From positions 62,001 to 126,000 of the forward strand of contig JAJFHG010000029.1 in NCBI GenBank assembly GCA_021775735.1: a DNA stretch of 64,000 nucleotides, read 5' to 3'. Under the pieces are notes generated by a model. That model saw only the letters and a list, made by a program, of their open reading frames with translations. It did not search any database and was not told the origin of the DNA. Below, piece after piece: positions 9,456-17,956 of this stretch. The position numbers and the translations under genes were made by a program. Numbering within the stretch: the stretch's first letter is position 1; the number at the start of each line of letters is the position of its first letter. The DNA is from Hyphomicrobiaceae bacterium. Its GTDB lineage: Bacteria; Pseudomonadota; Alphaproteobacteria; Rhizobiales; Hyphomicrobiaceae.

Positions 9456-10550
9456 CTAGCCATCCTCCTGGTGCAACAGCACCGTAGTTGTCACAAAAAT
9501 TACCGCCAAGGTCGGGATCCAAACTGCCGCCCACGGAGGGGCCAGCCCGGCATTGCCAATCTGGCGGGAAACTTCAGCCATCAGAAAAAAGCCAAATCCC
9601 CCTATCATTCCGGTGATTACCATAGTCTGGATGCCGCCAGACCGGAATGACCGCAACGACACAGTTGCAGCCAAAAGAACCATGGCGAGGCACAGCCAGG
9701 GGCGGGACAGAAGAAGTTCATATTGAACGCGCAAGTGATTTGAGGATATATTAGCCTTTTCAGCATGTTCAATAAGGTTTGGTAGCTGCCAAAACGAGAC
9801 TGAGATCACGTTCCCAAGGGTTTCGCGCACCCGCTCTGGCGTAAGATGGGTCGGGAGTAGATACACTCCGACCTCACCCGCAGGCTGATTAACGGCTGCG
9901 ACGACCGAATTCTTGAGTTTCCAATAGCCTTTTTTCAGTTCAGCTGACTGGGCATCGACGCGGGCGGCGAAACGACCTTGGCGGTCGAAGATAAATGCAG
10001 TGACAATACGCAGATTGATGCCCTTTTTCTCCGTATAGAGAGCAGAAATCACTGATTCCCCATCAGGACCGTTCTGGCGTAGCCAAACGCCTTCTGCGCC
10101 AGATCGAAATAATTTCGCATCACGGCCGAACGTTTCTGCCGCCATCTGCTCCGATTTTGCGCGCGCTGTTGCAGCGAGAGGGTTGTAAATCAGTATCGCA
10201 AATAGCCCGAGACCGAATGCGACGAGCAAGCCTGGCCTCAAATACTGCCATGCAGACATCCCGCCAGCCCGCATAACTGCGATTTCGCTTTTGCGCGATA
10301 ACCAAAGAAGAGCGGCGATGGAGCCAACAAGGATGGCAAACGGCAGCAAAAATTCTGTGTAGGCTGGCAGCCGTAACAAAGCCAACACAATGAGTTTTAC
10401 CAATGGGATGTCGCCAGCCTTACTTGACTGTCGCAACAGTTCAACAAAATCGATCATAAAAATCAAACCGGCGCACAAAACAAACGTCGCTACGATTGCT
10501 GTCAAAAATCGTCGTGCGAGGTAGGTGTCTATGGTCTTACGGCTCAACAT
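9456..10550 (-). CDS. lptG: LPS export ABC transporter permease LptG
   Basis: Inner-membrane half of the LptFG heterodimer that, with LptB, extracts LPS for transport. Residues 1-110 hold three membrane segments, residues about 130-270 the periplasmic beta-jellyroll, and the C-terminus three more membrane segments, the YjgP/YjgQ architecture. It begins TIDTYLARRFL, and RKSEIAVMRAGGMSAW is the coupling-helix region. It sits between lptF (six bases away) and lptD (three bases). Confidence 0.94.
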   Translation of the reverse strand: MLSRKTIDTYLARRFLTAIVATFVLCAGLIFMIDFVELLRQSSKAGDIPLVKLIVLALLRLPAYTEFLLPFAILVGSIAALLWLSRKSEIAVMRAGGMSAWQYLRPGLLVAFGLGLFAILIYNPLAATARAKSEQMAAETFGRDAKLFRSGAEGVWLRQNGPDGESVISALYTEKKGINLRIVTAFIFDRQGRFAARVDAQSAELKKGYWKLKNSVVAAVNQPAGEVGVYLLPTHLTPERVRETLGNVISVSFWQLPNLIEHAEKANISSNHLRVQYELLLSRPWLCLAMVLLAATVSLRSFRSGGIQTMVITGMIGGFGFFLMAEVSRQIGNAGLAPPWAAVWIPTLAVIFVTTTVLLHQEDG

Positions 10551-10556
10551 GCGTCA

Positions 10557-11753
10557 TCAGACCTTTGCGGGAAGATTTGTAGAGTTGCGTTGAAAGCGGG
10601 ATAGCAAGGCTTTAAACCAAGCAGAGATACGATCAAGAAGCGCTTCCAGGCGATCATTTGGGCGGCGTGGTTTTGCATTGCGCATAATAGTCAGAAGTGC
10701 CAAGCCGATTGCCAGGAGGGGCACAACGTAGAGGACGAAAAACAGATGTTCTGCGGTCGCAACCACATTGTTCAACCCCAGACCAAGCAGGCGAATGCTG
10801 GATGCTGTAACGATGCCCGTTGCTAATGCGCGCGATCTGTTTTGGCGCGTGCTTTGTGCATTGCCAATAGTCGCAAGCGCGATCAAAATAAAGGCGAATG
10901 GATAGAGTGCGCTGGCAAACCGCTCATGCAACTCTGGCACGAATTTTTTACGATCTCGCTTGGATGCTTTTGCCCTTATTTCAGGGCTTAACAGCTCGTT
11001 CGAGTAAAGTTCACGCGCTTTGTAACGTGTGCTCCTTCTGCTTGATTCAAAGCTTGCAAGATCGACGGCGTAGTTTGTAAAGGTGATGATCCGGGGCTCA
11101 GCATTGTTTGTCTCGCGCTGTACGATATGACCATCTGTCATGACGAGATAGGCAGTATCGTCTTGCTTCACGAGTACACCCTTTTGCGCAAGGTAGGAGT
11201 TATGCTCCCCAGCTTTACGCAAATCGTTCATGATTAGACCCTGCAGCTCACCATTTAGGGCACGGTCGCGTATATGGAACGTGATGCCTTTGGTCGGACT
11301 TGAAAAGCGACCGGGTTGAATAACCTGGGTCAATAAGTCTGAGCGCACCTGAATTACGATCTGGCGCAGCGTCTTCAAACTCCATGGCATAGCGACGTGA
11401 TTGACAAACAGCATGGCGATGGACACCATCGTGGCCAATGTCAAAAGGGGCTTTGCCAAAGACCAAACGGTACCGCCACCTGCGGTGTGCACAATTAATT
11501 CGCTATCCGTACTCAATCGATTGAGGACGTGAACAACACTGATCAGCAAGGCAAACGGCGCGATCATGACAAGCAAATTGGGCAGCGCCAACGTCGTCAT
11601 CTTCAACAACACCATCGTGTCTTGGCGGTCAGACGTCACGACATTCAGTTCGCGTAACGCCAACGCAATCCAAACAATACCTGCAAGCGACAGCAGGATG
11701 AGCAGCAACGCTGCCGTTGTTTGCCGAAACACATATCGTGAAAAGATATTCAT
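10557..11753 (-). CDS. lptF: LPS export ABC transporter permease LptF
   Basis: Partner of LptG, with the same three-helix / jellyroll / three-helix plan. It starts MNIFSRYVFRQ, and the coupling segment is NRLSTDSELIVHTAGGG. 398 residues. It is the first gene of the minus-strand lpt operon. The 604-base gap to the divergent pepA must hold promoters for both directions. Confidence 0.94.
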   Translation of the reverse strand: MNIFSRYVFRQTTAALLLILLSLAGIVWIALALRELNVVTSDRQDTMVLLKMTTLALPNLLVMIAPFALLISVVHVLNRLSTDSELIVHTAGGGTVWSLAKPLLTLATMVSIAMLFVNHVAMPWSLKTLRQIVIQVRSDLLTQVIQPGRFSSPTKGITFHIRDRALNGELQGLIMNDLRKAGEHNSYLAQKGVLVKQDDTAYLVMTDGHIVQRETNNAEPRIITFTNYAVDLASFESSRRSTRYKARELYSNELLSPEIRAKASKRDRKKFVPELHERFASALYPFAFILIALATIGNAQSTRQNRSRALATGIVTASSIRLLGLGLNNVVATAEHLFFVLYVVPLLAIGLALLTIMRNAKPRRPNDRLEALLDRISAWFKALLSRFQRNSTNLPAKV

Positions 11754-12357
11754 CTATGCTGGCGCGTCCCATCCCCAAACGCAGTGCACCTGCCCCTGAC
11801 GCAAAACGAGAGGCTTTGTTTGCATTGACCTGACAGCTACCCCAATGCCAGACGTCGACTTCGTGCCCGTCTACACTCTGCAAAAGCTGCTTAATCGGGA
11901 CCTGATCTCTCTCCCATGAAGACGTGGCGGAAATTCGACCTATTTACCAGAGTCGCGGAGCTGTTGTTCGCTTGTTTTTGCGGGAAAAACAAGCTGTTGA
12001 GGCGCTGGGTAAGGTCAGATTTGCCCGCCCGGGCATGGCAAAGCCAATTAGGTTGCTCATCAAGTTAGCCTGATGGGCAGCGGACGTCCTTATTAGTTTG
12101 AATTATGAACCGTACCAGCGAGCTTTACTTGCACTCAGCGGGTGAGGGGCTAAGGTTCCCCCGATTCAAGCTGATTTTCTGACACTTGTTATCCGACGCT
12201 TGGCCGAAGTCGACTGCTGTATCTCAGCGTGCGCCGCTACGGGTCGCCACAAAGACTGCCCACCAGTCTCGTCAGAACCTGCCAACTCTGATGACTTGAG
12301 ATGCGGGCTTACGCCAGATCTCAGGTTCATCCCAGCGCTCAAGGAGCACGCTAAACG
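11754..12357. other. 604-base divergent intergenic region lptF/pepA
   Basis: No convincing coding frame lies here. The region holds three consecutive short inverted repeats: a perfect 10-bp hairpin with a 5-base loop at 11970-11994, a TTTGCC/GGCAAA pair enclosing GCCCGGGC at 12020-12042, and a GCTCATCA/TGATGGGC near-repeat close to 12056-12078. Together these look like a structured leader or small RNA. The last 15 bases carry an AAGGAG ribosome site for pepA. I could not assign promoters with confidence. Confidence 0.4.
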
Positions 12358-13908
12358 ATGTCCCAACAACTCGATGTTGAATTTGTTTCCCTTTCAGATG
12401 ATCTAGAGCCCACGGCAGTTGTCATTGGTGCAGAGGCTAAAGATGCACTTGCACTGTCAGATACAGCGGATGCTTTCAATTCCAAGTCTTCGAACGCAAT
12501 TTCAAGAGCAGCCAGAGCGGCAGATTTTACTGGTAAGGCGAAGTCCTGGATCGAACTCTTAGCGCCATCAAAATTGAAATGCCAACGCTTGATTGTGGTT
12601 GGGGCAGGCCCTGCTGACAACGCCAAAACAACGGACTGGGTTTTGTTGGGTGGCGCAATTGCGGGGCGGGTTACAGCACGCAAAACCAAATCAGCCAGTG
12701 TGGTTGCCGACGTGGTTGAGACCGGTGGCAAAAAGGCAGAAGACATCGCTGCTGACTTGGCGCTTGGGTTGCAATTGCGATGCTATAGCTTTGAGAAATA
12801 TAAAACCGATGCCGGCCCTAAATCCAAGAAGGAGAGCGGCAATGCAAAAGACAGCAAGACCGCCAAAGCTCTTGAACGGATTGTCATCCACTGTGACAAT
12901 CCAAAGAAAACTGCAAAGGCCTACGAAGACCGCCGGGCGATTGCCAACGGCGTCACCTTAGCCCGTGATCTCGTCAACGAGCCCGCCAACACCCTTGGGC
13001 CTGTCGAATTTGCCAACATCGCCAAGGACCTTGAAAAATCAGGCCTTGAGGTCGAAATACTTGATGACGAAGCGCTTGAGGAGCTTGGCATGGGCGCCTT
13101 GTTGTCCGTCGGGCTGGGGAGCGCCAAGCCATCGCGTGTCGCAGTGATGCAATGGAATGGTGCCAAATCCAAGCGCACAAAACCGATCGCGTTTGTTGGA
13201 AAAGGCGTTGTCTTTGACACTGGTGGCATTTCAATCAAGCCTGCTGCTGGTATGGAAGGCATGAAAGGCGACATGGGTGGTGCAGCCTGTGTCACGGGAT
13301 TGATGCGAACCCTGGCCGAACGCAAAGCAAACGTAAATGCGGTTGGCCTGATTGGCCTGGTTGAAAACATGCCGGATGGAAAAGCCACACGGCCAGGCGA
13401 TATTGTAACGTCGATGTCCAAGCAGACCATCGAAGTGCTCAACACGGACGCTGAAGGCCGCCTCGTGTTGGCTGACGTGCTGTGGTACACACAACAACGG
13501 TTCAAGCCCAAGCTGGTGATCGACTTAGCGACGCTGACCGGCGCAATCATGATCGCGCTCGGTAAAGACTTTGCAGGATTGTTCGCCAATGATGACCGAC
13601 TAGCAAGCAATCTGCTTGATGCCTCAAAGAAGACGGATGAGAAGTTATGGCGGATGCCGCTTGATGCGTCGTTTGATAAAATGATCAAGGGCTCGACAGG
13701 GGACATCAAAAACCTCGGCGGTCGCTGGGGCGGCGCATGTACAGCCGCTGCCTTCATCAAGCGCTTCATCGACGACACGCCATGGGCGCATATTGATCTG
13801 GCAGGCACCGCAATGGATGCATCATCAACAGATATCAATCGCAGTTGGGGCTCGGGGTGGGGTGTGCGCCTGCTTGATCGGTTCGTTGCAGACCATCATG
13901 AGAAGTAG
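12358..13908 (+). CDS. pepA: Leucyl aminopeptidase (cytosol aminopeptidase A)
   Basis: Dinuclear-metal M17 peptidase that removes N-terminal residues from peptides; some homologues also bind DNA. The M17 signature NTDAEGRLVLADVL is at about residues 361-374, with GKGVVFDTGGISIKP upstream supplying metal and catalytic Lys residues. 516 residues, normal. ATG 12358 has AAGGAG about 12 bases upstream. The usual partner holC does not follow. Instead a perfect 11-bp hairpin lies 46 bases after the stop. Confidence 0.96.
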   Translation: MSQQLDVEFVSLSDDLEPTAVVIGAEAKDALALSDTADAFNSKSSNAISRAARAADFTGKAKSWIELLAPSKLKCQRLIVVGAGPADNAKTTDWVLLGGAIAGRVTARKTKSASVVADVVETGGKKAEDIAADLALGLQLRCYSFEKYKTDAGPKSKKESGNAKDSKTAKALERIVIHCDNPKKTAKAYEDRRAIANGVTLARDLVNEPANTLGPVEFANIAKDLEKSGLEVEILDDEALEELGMGALLSVGLGSAKPSRVAVMQWNGAKSKRTKPIAFVGKGVVFDTGGISIKPAAGMEGMKGDMGGAACVTGLMRTLAERKANVNAVGLIGLVENMPDGKATRPGDIVTSMSKQTIEVLNTDAEGRLVLADVLWYTQQRFKPKLVIDLATLTGAIMIALGKDFAGLFANDDRLASNLLDASKKTDEKLWRMPLDASFDKMIKGSTGDIKNLGGRWGGACTAAAFIKRFIDDTPWAHIDLAGTAMDASSTDINRSWGSGWGVRLLDRFVADHHEK

Positions 13909-13954
13909 CGTGTTCAGAACGACATGTACGATGAACTGATGCGTCAAACAGATG

Positions 13955-13984
13955 AGCGATCCGAGTACAATGTCTCGGATCGCT
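13955..13984 (+). terminator. Hairpin downstream of pepA
   Basis: Perfect 11-bp inverted repeat (13955-13965 with 13974-13984) with an 8-base loop, 46 bases after the pepA stop. There is no T-run behind it, so it could be a Rho-dependent end, an mRNA-stabilising stem, or a bidirectional structure shared with the convergent membrane-protein gene. Confidence 0.45.
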
Positions 13985-14269
13985 TAATTGACACGCGGAT
14001 GGGCTGACACTCTAAGGGTTGAGATCTGATCGACATGGGGGCCAATATTCTCAAAAATTGCTCCATATTGAAACAACTGTAAATTCGCCCTTAAATCCAT
14101 ATATTTTCCATAATATATATTATGCGCATGGCGTTTATCATGATATCCGCGAGTTGCGGGCCTTAAGAGGCGCACGGCTGAGGATTGGCGCGCAAATTGG
14201 AGGTCTCCCCCAACTCAGGCCATATCCTAACACTACATGAGCGACCCCTCACCCCTGTGCTCACGATGC
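13985..14269. other. Convergent gene-free region with AT-rich core
   Basis: Part of the 361-base gap between pepA and the convergent membrane protein gene; I see no credible gene. It contains a TTGACA at 13987-13992 followed at 17 bases by TCTAAG, a weak sigma-70-like pair pointing rightwards, and a markedly AT-rich stretch at about 14080-14130. A small RNA is possible but not shown. Confidence 0.3.
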
Positions 14270-15025
14270 CTAGAACAATTGCTTCTCTGTGCTCCGCACC
14301 AGGCCTGAGATAGCACTGGCATAAAGGGCTGCAACAAAACCGGTGAGCACGTTGACGCTGATGGCGATCGCTGCGATGCGCGCCCAGGCCTCAGGCATCA
14401 GGCCTGACAAGATCCGAACCATAAAATCATCGAACGCCTGCTTGAGGCCAAAAAATAATTCACTGACCTGCTCGACGTTGGGTTTCGCTGGCAGGTCCCA
14501 AATGATTTTCCAACCCATGTCTGTGATGCTTGGGGCGGTGAACACACCAAATTGGACGAGCGTCAGCAAACCAGCAGAGAACAACAGCCCGAGCGGGACA
14601 GACAAGCGAAAGTATCCCCAGCGCGATGGCGTTGCTTGAAACGTCAAAGACAGCCAGCGCAAAGTTGCAGAGCCCGCATAAACTGTTACAGCAAACACAA
14701 TTGCGACCCACATCAAGCGATCCGTATCGGTACCAGAGAACGTGAACAGTGCGGCGATCCCTGCCAGGACACTTTTGAGGAGGGCCTCAAGGCCACCCAC
14801 CAGATAGGTGAACCGAAATCGCGCTGGGCCTGCACCATCAAAATAAAAAGGCAGTTCATGTTTCAGCCGCCTGTGCTCCAGCCACAGACCAAAGCCAAGG
14901 GCGAGGACAACAGTCAGGCCTGCAAACACAAACGGGTAGCGCCAGCCAATCCACGCGATGCCTGCAACGGCTGCAAGTTCGGCTGCCATGATAAAGGCGT
15001 TGAGAAGAATACGAATGAGCGCCAT
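14270..15025 (-). CDS. Integral membrane protein of unknown function
   Basis: 251 residues with about six hydrophobic segments (roughly residues 5-28, 30-50, 75-98, 107-130, 140-165 and the C-terminal 25). I do not recognise a family. ATG 15025 is chosen because it has GAGGGGA ahead of it and lies four bases after the upstream stop; the frame is open further upstream but would run through the preceding gene. Tight spacing suggests cotranscription with the small membrane protein upstream. Confidence 0.7.
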   Translation of the reverse strand: MALIRILLNAFIMAAELAAVAGIAWIGWRYPFVFAGLTVVLALGFGLWLEHRRLKHELPFYFDGAGPARFRFTYLVGGLEALLKSVLAGIAALFTFSGTDTDRLMWVAIVFAVTVYAGSATLRWLSLTFQATPSRWGYFRLSVPLGLLFSAGLLTLVQFGVFTAPSITDMGWKIIWDLPAKPNVEQVSELFFGLKQAFDDFMVRILSGLMPEAWARIAAIAISVNVLTGFVAALYASAISGLVRSTEKQLF

Positions 15026-15029
15026 CGGT

Positions 15030-15449
15030 TCAGTTGTCCCCTCGTCCATCGATGATCTGTTCAGTAGGCGAGACATCGCCCTGCCAGAGATGGCGCGCCC
15101 ACAGAAGGATGGTTGCAGACACGGCTTCAAAAACCATTGGTGGCACACCACCAGCAACCGGGCCATCCACGACCAAGCTAATCGTGCGGCCAACGAATGC
15201 AAATATAAATAGCGTTGCAGCTCCGAGCGCTGCTAACCCACAACGCATCCAGGCTGCAACAGCGCTGAACAGCCCAACAGAGAGAAAGAAGCCTGCGACG
15301 TCAGCACGGATACTGGCAAATCCCAAGTCATTTCGTGTTGCCAGCGCAAATTGCTGATTCATAGCGTCGGTGCGAAACCAGAAGCCAAGGCCATAGAGCA
15401 ACATGATCAGCGCGATCAGTCCGACGACAACCCGTGCAGCAGTATCCAT
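15030..15449 (-). CDS. Small four-helix membrane protein (DUF4345-like)
   Basis: 139 residues with four hydrophobic segments. The pattern, with an IRADVAGFFLSVGLF second helix and a GRTISLVVDGP loop between helices 3 and 4, resembles DUF4345 proteins, whose function is unknown; the assignment is by eye. ATG 15449 has GAGAGG ten bases upstream. It is the first gene of a two-gene membrane-protein unit and is divergent from mazG. Confidence 0.6.
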   Translation of the reverse strand: MDTAARVVVGLIALIMLLYGLGFWFRTDAMNQQFALATRNDLGFASIRADVAGFFLSVGLFSAVAAWMRCGLAALGAATLFIFAFVGRTISLVVDGPVAGGVPPMVFEAVSATILLWARHLWQGDVSPTEQIIDGRGDN

Positions 15450-15546
15450 CGCCTTCAAGCCTCTCTAATATGCGTGCAATGCATTTTGCAGCTTTGAGTT
15501 GATTGTTTCAAAGTTATCCAAACACCCTAACCGACGAGGCAGCTCC

Positions 15547-16398
15547 TTGGCCAACCCAGACAATGACAAAAAGACCCTTGCCGATCTGATTGAGGTCATG
15601 GCCGCGTTGCGTACGCCTGAAACTGGCTGCCCGTGGGACCTAAAACAAACGTTTGAGACGATAGCGCCCTACACCATTGAAGAGGCCTATGAAGTCGCCG
15701 ACGCCATCGCACGCAACGACAGACATGATCTTAAAGATGAGCTTGGCGATTTGTTGTTGCAGGTCGTCTATCATGCGCGCATCGCAGAAGAAGACGGTGC
15801 ATTTCAATTTGATGATGTAGCAGATGCCATCGTGCGAAAAATGATCCGCCGCCATCCGCATGTGTTTGGGAGCGAAGCCGAACGCAAGGCCGGAGCTGCA
15901 CCTGGTTTTTGGGAGCGCATTAAAGCTGAAGAACGTGGTGACAAAGCTGACGCGGATAAATCAGACCAACCCAAACGCACACTTGCCGACATTCCCATCG
16001 GTCTGCCCGCCTTAACACGCGCCATCAAGTTGCAGAACAAAGCCGCAAAGGTTGGTTTTGACTGGCCATCTCTTGGACCTGTGTTCGATAAGATGCGCGA
16101 AGAACTGGGTGAACTTGAAGCCGCCCTTGCCGACGAGGCAAACTGTGCTGGAACCCAAAGCTCTAACCCCTCTCCTCACACCGAGGAAGAATTTGGCGAT
16201 CTGCTTTTTGTGATGGCCAATGTTGCCCGTCACCTAAATCTTGATCCAGAAGCTGCATTACGCAACGCCAATCAAAAATTCTCGACCCGCTTTGAATACA
16301 TTGAAGATTGCCTCCACGCCTCTGGGCGCGGCCCCAGCCAATCAACGCTCGAAGAGATGGATGCGCTTTGGGATGAAGCCAAGACGAAGCAAAGTTAA
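15547..16398 (+). CDS. mazG: Nucleoside triphosphate pyrophosphohydrolase MazG
   Basis: Hydrolyses NTPs/dNTPs to NMP and pyrophosphate; family role is house-cleaning and modulation of (p)ppGpp-linked stress. Two MazG domains are visible: the first with TGCPWDLKQTFETIAPYTIEEAYE and DELGDLLLQVVYHA, the second with AAKVGFDW and EEFGDLLFVMANVARHL. There is no ATG at the 5' end. I chose TTG 15547 (LANPDNDKK) with GAGG seven bases ahead; TTG 15499 is an alternative. In related genomes mazG lies next to hflX/hfq; here two genes intervene. Confidence 0.92.
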   Translation: MANPDNDKKTLADLIEVMAALRTPETGCPWDLKQTFETIAPYTIEEAYEVADAIARNDRHDLKDELGDLLLQVVYHARIAEEDGAFQFDDVADAIVRKMIRRHPHVFGSEAERKAGAAPGFWERIKAEERGDKADADKSDQPKRTLADIPIGLPALTRAIKLQNKAAKVGFDWPSLGPVFDKMREELGELEAALADEANCAGTQSSNPSPHTEEEFGDLLFVMANVARHLNLDPEAALRNANQKFSTRFEYIEDCLHASGRGPSQSTLEEMDALWDEAKTKQS

Positions 16399-16412
16399 AA
16401 CATGTCTCGACC

Positions 16413-16441
16413 CCTAAGGCGCCAACGACTGACGCCTTAGG
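16413..16441. terminator. Hairpin between convergent mazG and PcfJ-like gene
   Basis: Perfect 9-bp inverted repeat (16413-16421 with 16433-16441) with an 11-base loop. The right arm overlaps the TAA stop of the minus-strand gene. There is no long T-run on either side, so it is only a candidate shared terminator. Confidence 0.4.
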
Positions 16442-17690
16442 ATTCGATTTTGCCAAGATTTGATACTTCCCAAAGATTAGACGACTGATTGGAAAGCCAG
16501 TGCTCACCCAACTTAGTGACATCCTTTGGGAACACGTTTGCCCCACCTTTTGCTTGCCAGTAGGGCCGCCAAAGTGCTGACCAGCAGTGAGGATCAATGC
16601 TGGCAGCATGTGGCTTGACCACAACGGGCGTTGTGCTCAGTTTCCATCGCGCAAGCCAACGATATGACGCGTGCCAGATCGCATCCGGTGCCGGATCATT
16701 GCTTGGCGCATAGAGCTGCTCCAAATGCGGCATGCCGCGAGCACCATCTTGAAAAGACACTTCAAGGTCAGCAATGCGGCGGCCACGTTCGCGAATACTC
16801 CACACCTGACTGCCTGAACCCAAATCACTGGCATAGGTTTCAAGACAGTTGTCCATCTCTTCACCTTCGCAAATGATGTCTGCGCCCCATGCCAAGCGAT
16901 GAAAGTGGTATTTACCCACCGTGTTGTCGCAGGGCGGGCGCGCAGCAACCAACGGGGCTGGCTTTTGGCTCGCATACTGCAATCGGTTGAGCCAGGCGTC
17001 CGCTGCTGATACCGCATCAGTCAAACCCATATCAGACCGCCAGGGTGTTTTGATCCACTGACCAGCTTCTGAGGCTGGACGTGCGGAATGCCATGCGTAA
17101 GCGGCCAACAGGCCCACGCCGTCTGGTTTTTTTGGGAGGTTACGACCATGCAGCATACCAGCCACCCAAAGCGCAAAGTCTTCGGAATGCGCATGAGCTG
17201 CGACATCAATCACATGAAGCCAGCGACCCATGCATTTGGGATCGGTTGGCATGACGTTGACAATGCGCCGGGTAAAGCACGCGCTATCAGGCAGCCGTGG
17301 TATTGTCTCAATCAACGCCTCAGGCGGCAGTTTACGCAACCACAAAGCGAGGTCCAGCTCGTGCGCCAACGCACGCAACGGCGCACCGTCCAAGACAAGC
17401 GCCCGCGCCCGCCGGGTCACGTCACGACCGCGGGTTTTTGCTGCAATGGCAAACAAAGCCATAGGAAATGTAAAGGCGAGGTCAGCCAGATAGCCATGCT
17501 CCAACGCGGCCTTGCGCACACGCTTGCGCAAACGACGCGGAAAGCGTGCCAGTTGGCCCTGAAGCTTGTTATCAGGCAATGCCTCCCTCACCTGAAGAGG
17601 AAGACCAAACATTTGGTATTCACCGGATTTTCTAACGCGCAAGACGCGCGGACAATAAAGAGGATAGGTGACCCACTGTTCCTGTCTCAC
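16437..17690 (-). CDS. PcfJ-like domain protein
   Basis: 417 residues. The C-terminal third matches the PcfJ-like pattern (a family named after a gene of conjugative plasmid pCF10, function unknown): ICEGEEMDNCLETYASDL, then VWSIRERGRRIADLEV and HLEQLYAPSNDP, i.e. the E-G-x2-M-x2-C-x3-Y core, a short sheet and the Q-x2-x-N segment. The N-terminal 280 residues are basic and helical without a family I recognise. GTG 17690 is taken as start; ATG 17612 is an alternative, and neither has a strong ribosome site. It sits alone between mazG and an FAD monooxygenase, with no plasmid genes near. Confidence 0.72.
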   Translation of the reverse strand: MRQEQWVTYPLYCPRVLRVRKSGEYQMFGLPLQVREALPDNKLQGQLARFPRRLRKRVRKAALEHGYLADLAFTFPMALFAIAAKTRGRDVTRRARALVLDGAPLRALAHELDLALWLRKLPPEALIETIPRLPDSACFTRRIVNVMPTDPKCMGRWLHVIDVAAHAHSEDFALWVAGMLHGRNLPKKPDGVGLLAAYAWHSARPASEAGQWIKTPWRSDMGLTDAVSAADAWLNRLQYASQKPAPLVAARPPCDNTVGKYHFHRLAWGADIICEGEEMDNCLETYASDLGSGSQVWSIRERGRRIADLEVSFQDGARGMPHLEQLYAPSNDPAPDAIWHASYRWLARWKLSTTPVVVKPHAASIDPHCWSALWRPYWQAKGGANVFPKDVTKLGEHWLSNQSSNLWEVSNLGKIES

Positions 17691-17956
17691 CAGAAACCAT
17701 CACCCAGGTGCAACCGAGCGCCCCGGCAGGCGCCAGGCCGATCAATCAGCGTTCGCCGAAAGGGCGAAGGTTAAATTTTTGGCGTAACTCATATAGATAC
17801 GCCTCCTCTTCTTCGTTCAACAAAAAGCGCCCGGGTTCTCTCTTGGATCATGGAGCGAGAAACAAAGCGCTGGGTTCTTATCGCGTCTAATCATGACGCG
17901 GATGAGGCTCTTAAACTAAAATCGTATTGATGGGAAGTCACAGAATGGTGAGCGCC

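Noticed and set aside
12921-13838. 305-residue minus-strand open frame antisense to pepA
   Set aside because: Serine/proline-rich translation typical of an antisense shadow; pepA is complete and conserved on the other strand.
17752-17790. TTCGCC-GAAAG-GGCGAA hairpin near a T-rich stretch upstream of the PcfJ-like gene
   Set aside because: The T-run is about ten bases away and the short stem lies in a 5' region with no gene ending nearby.
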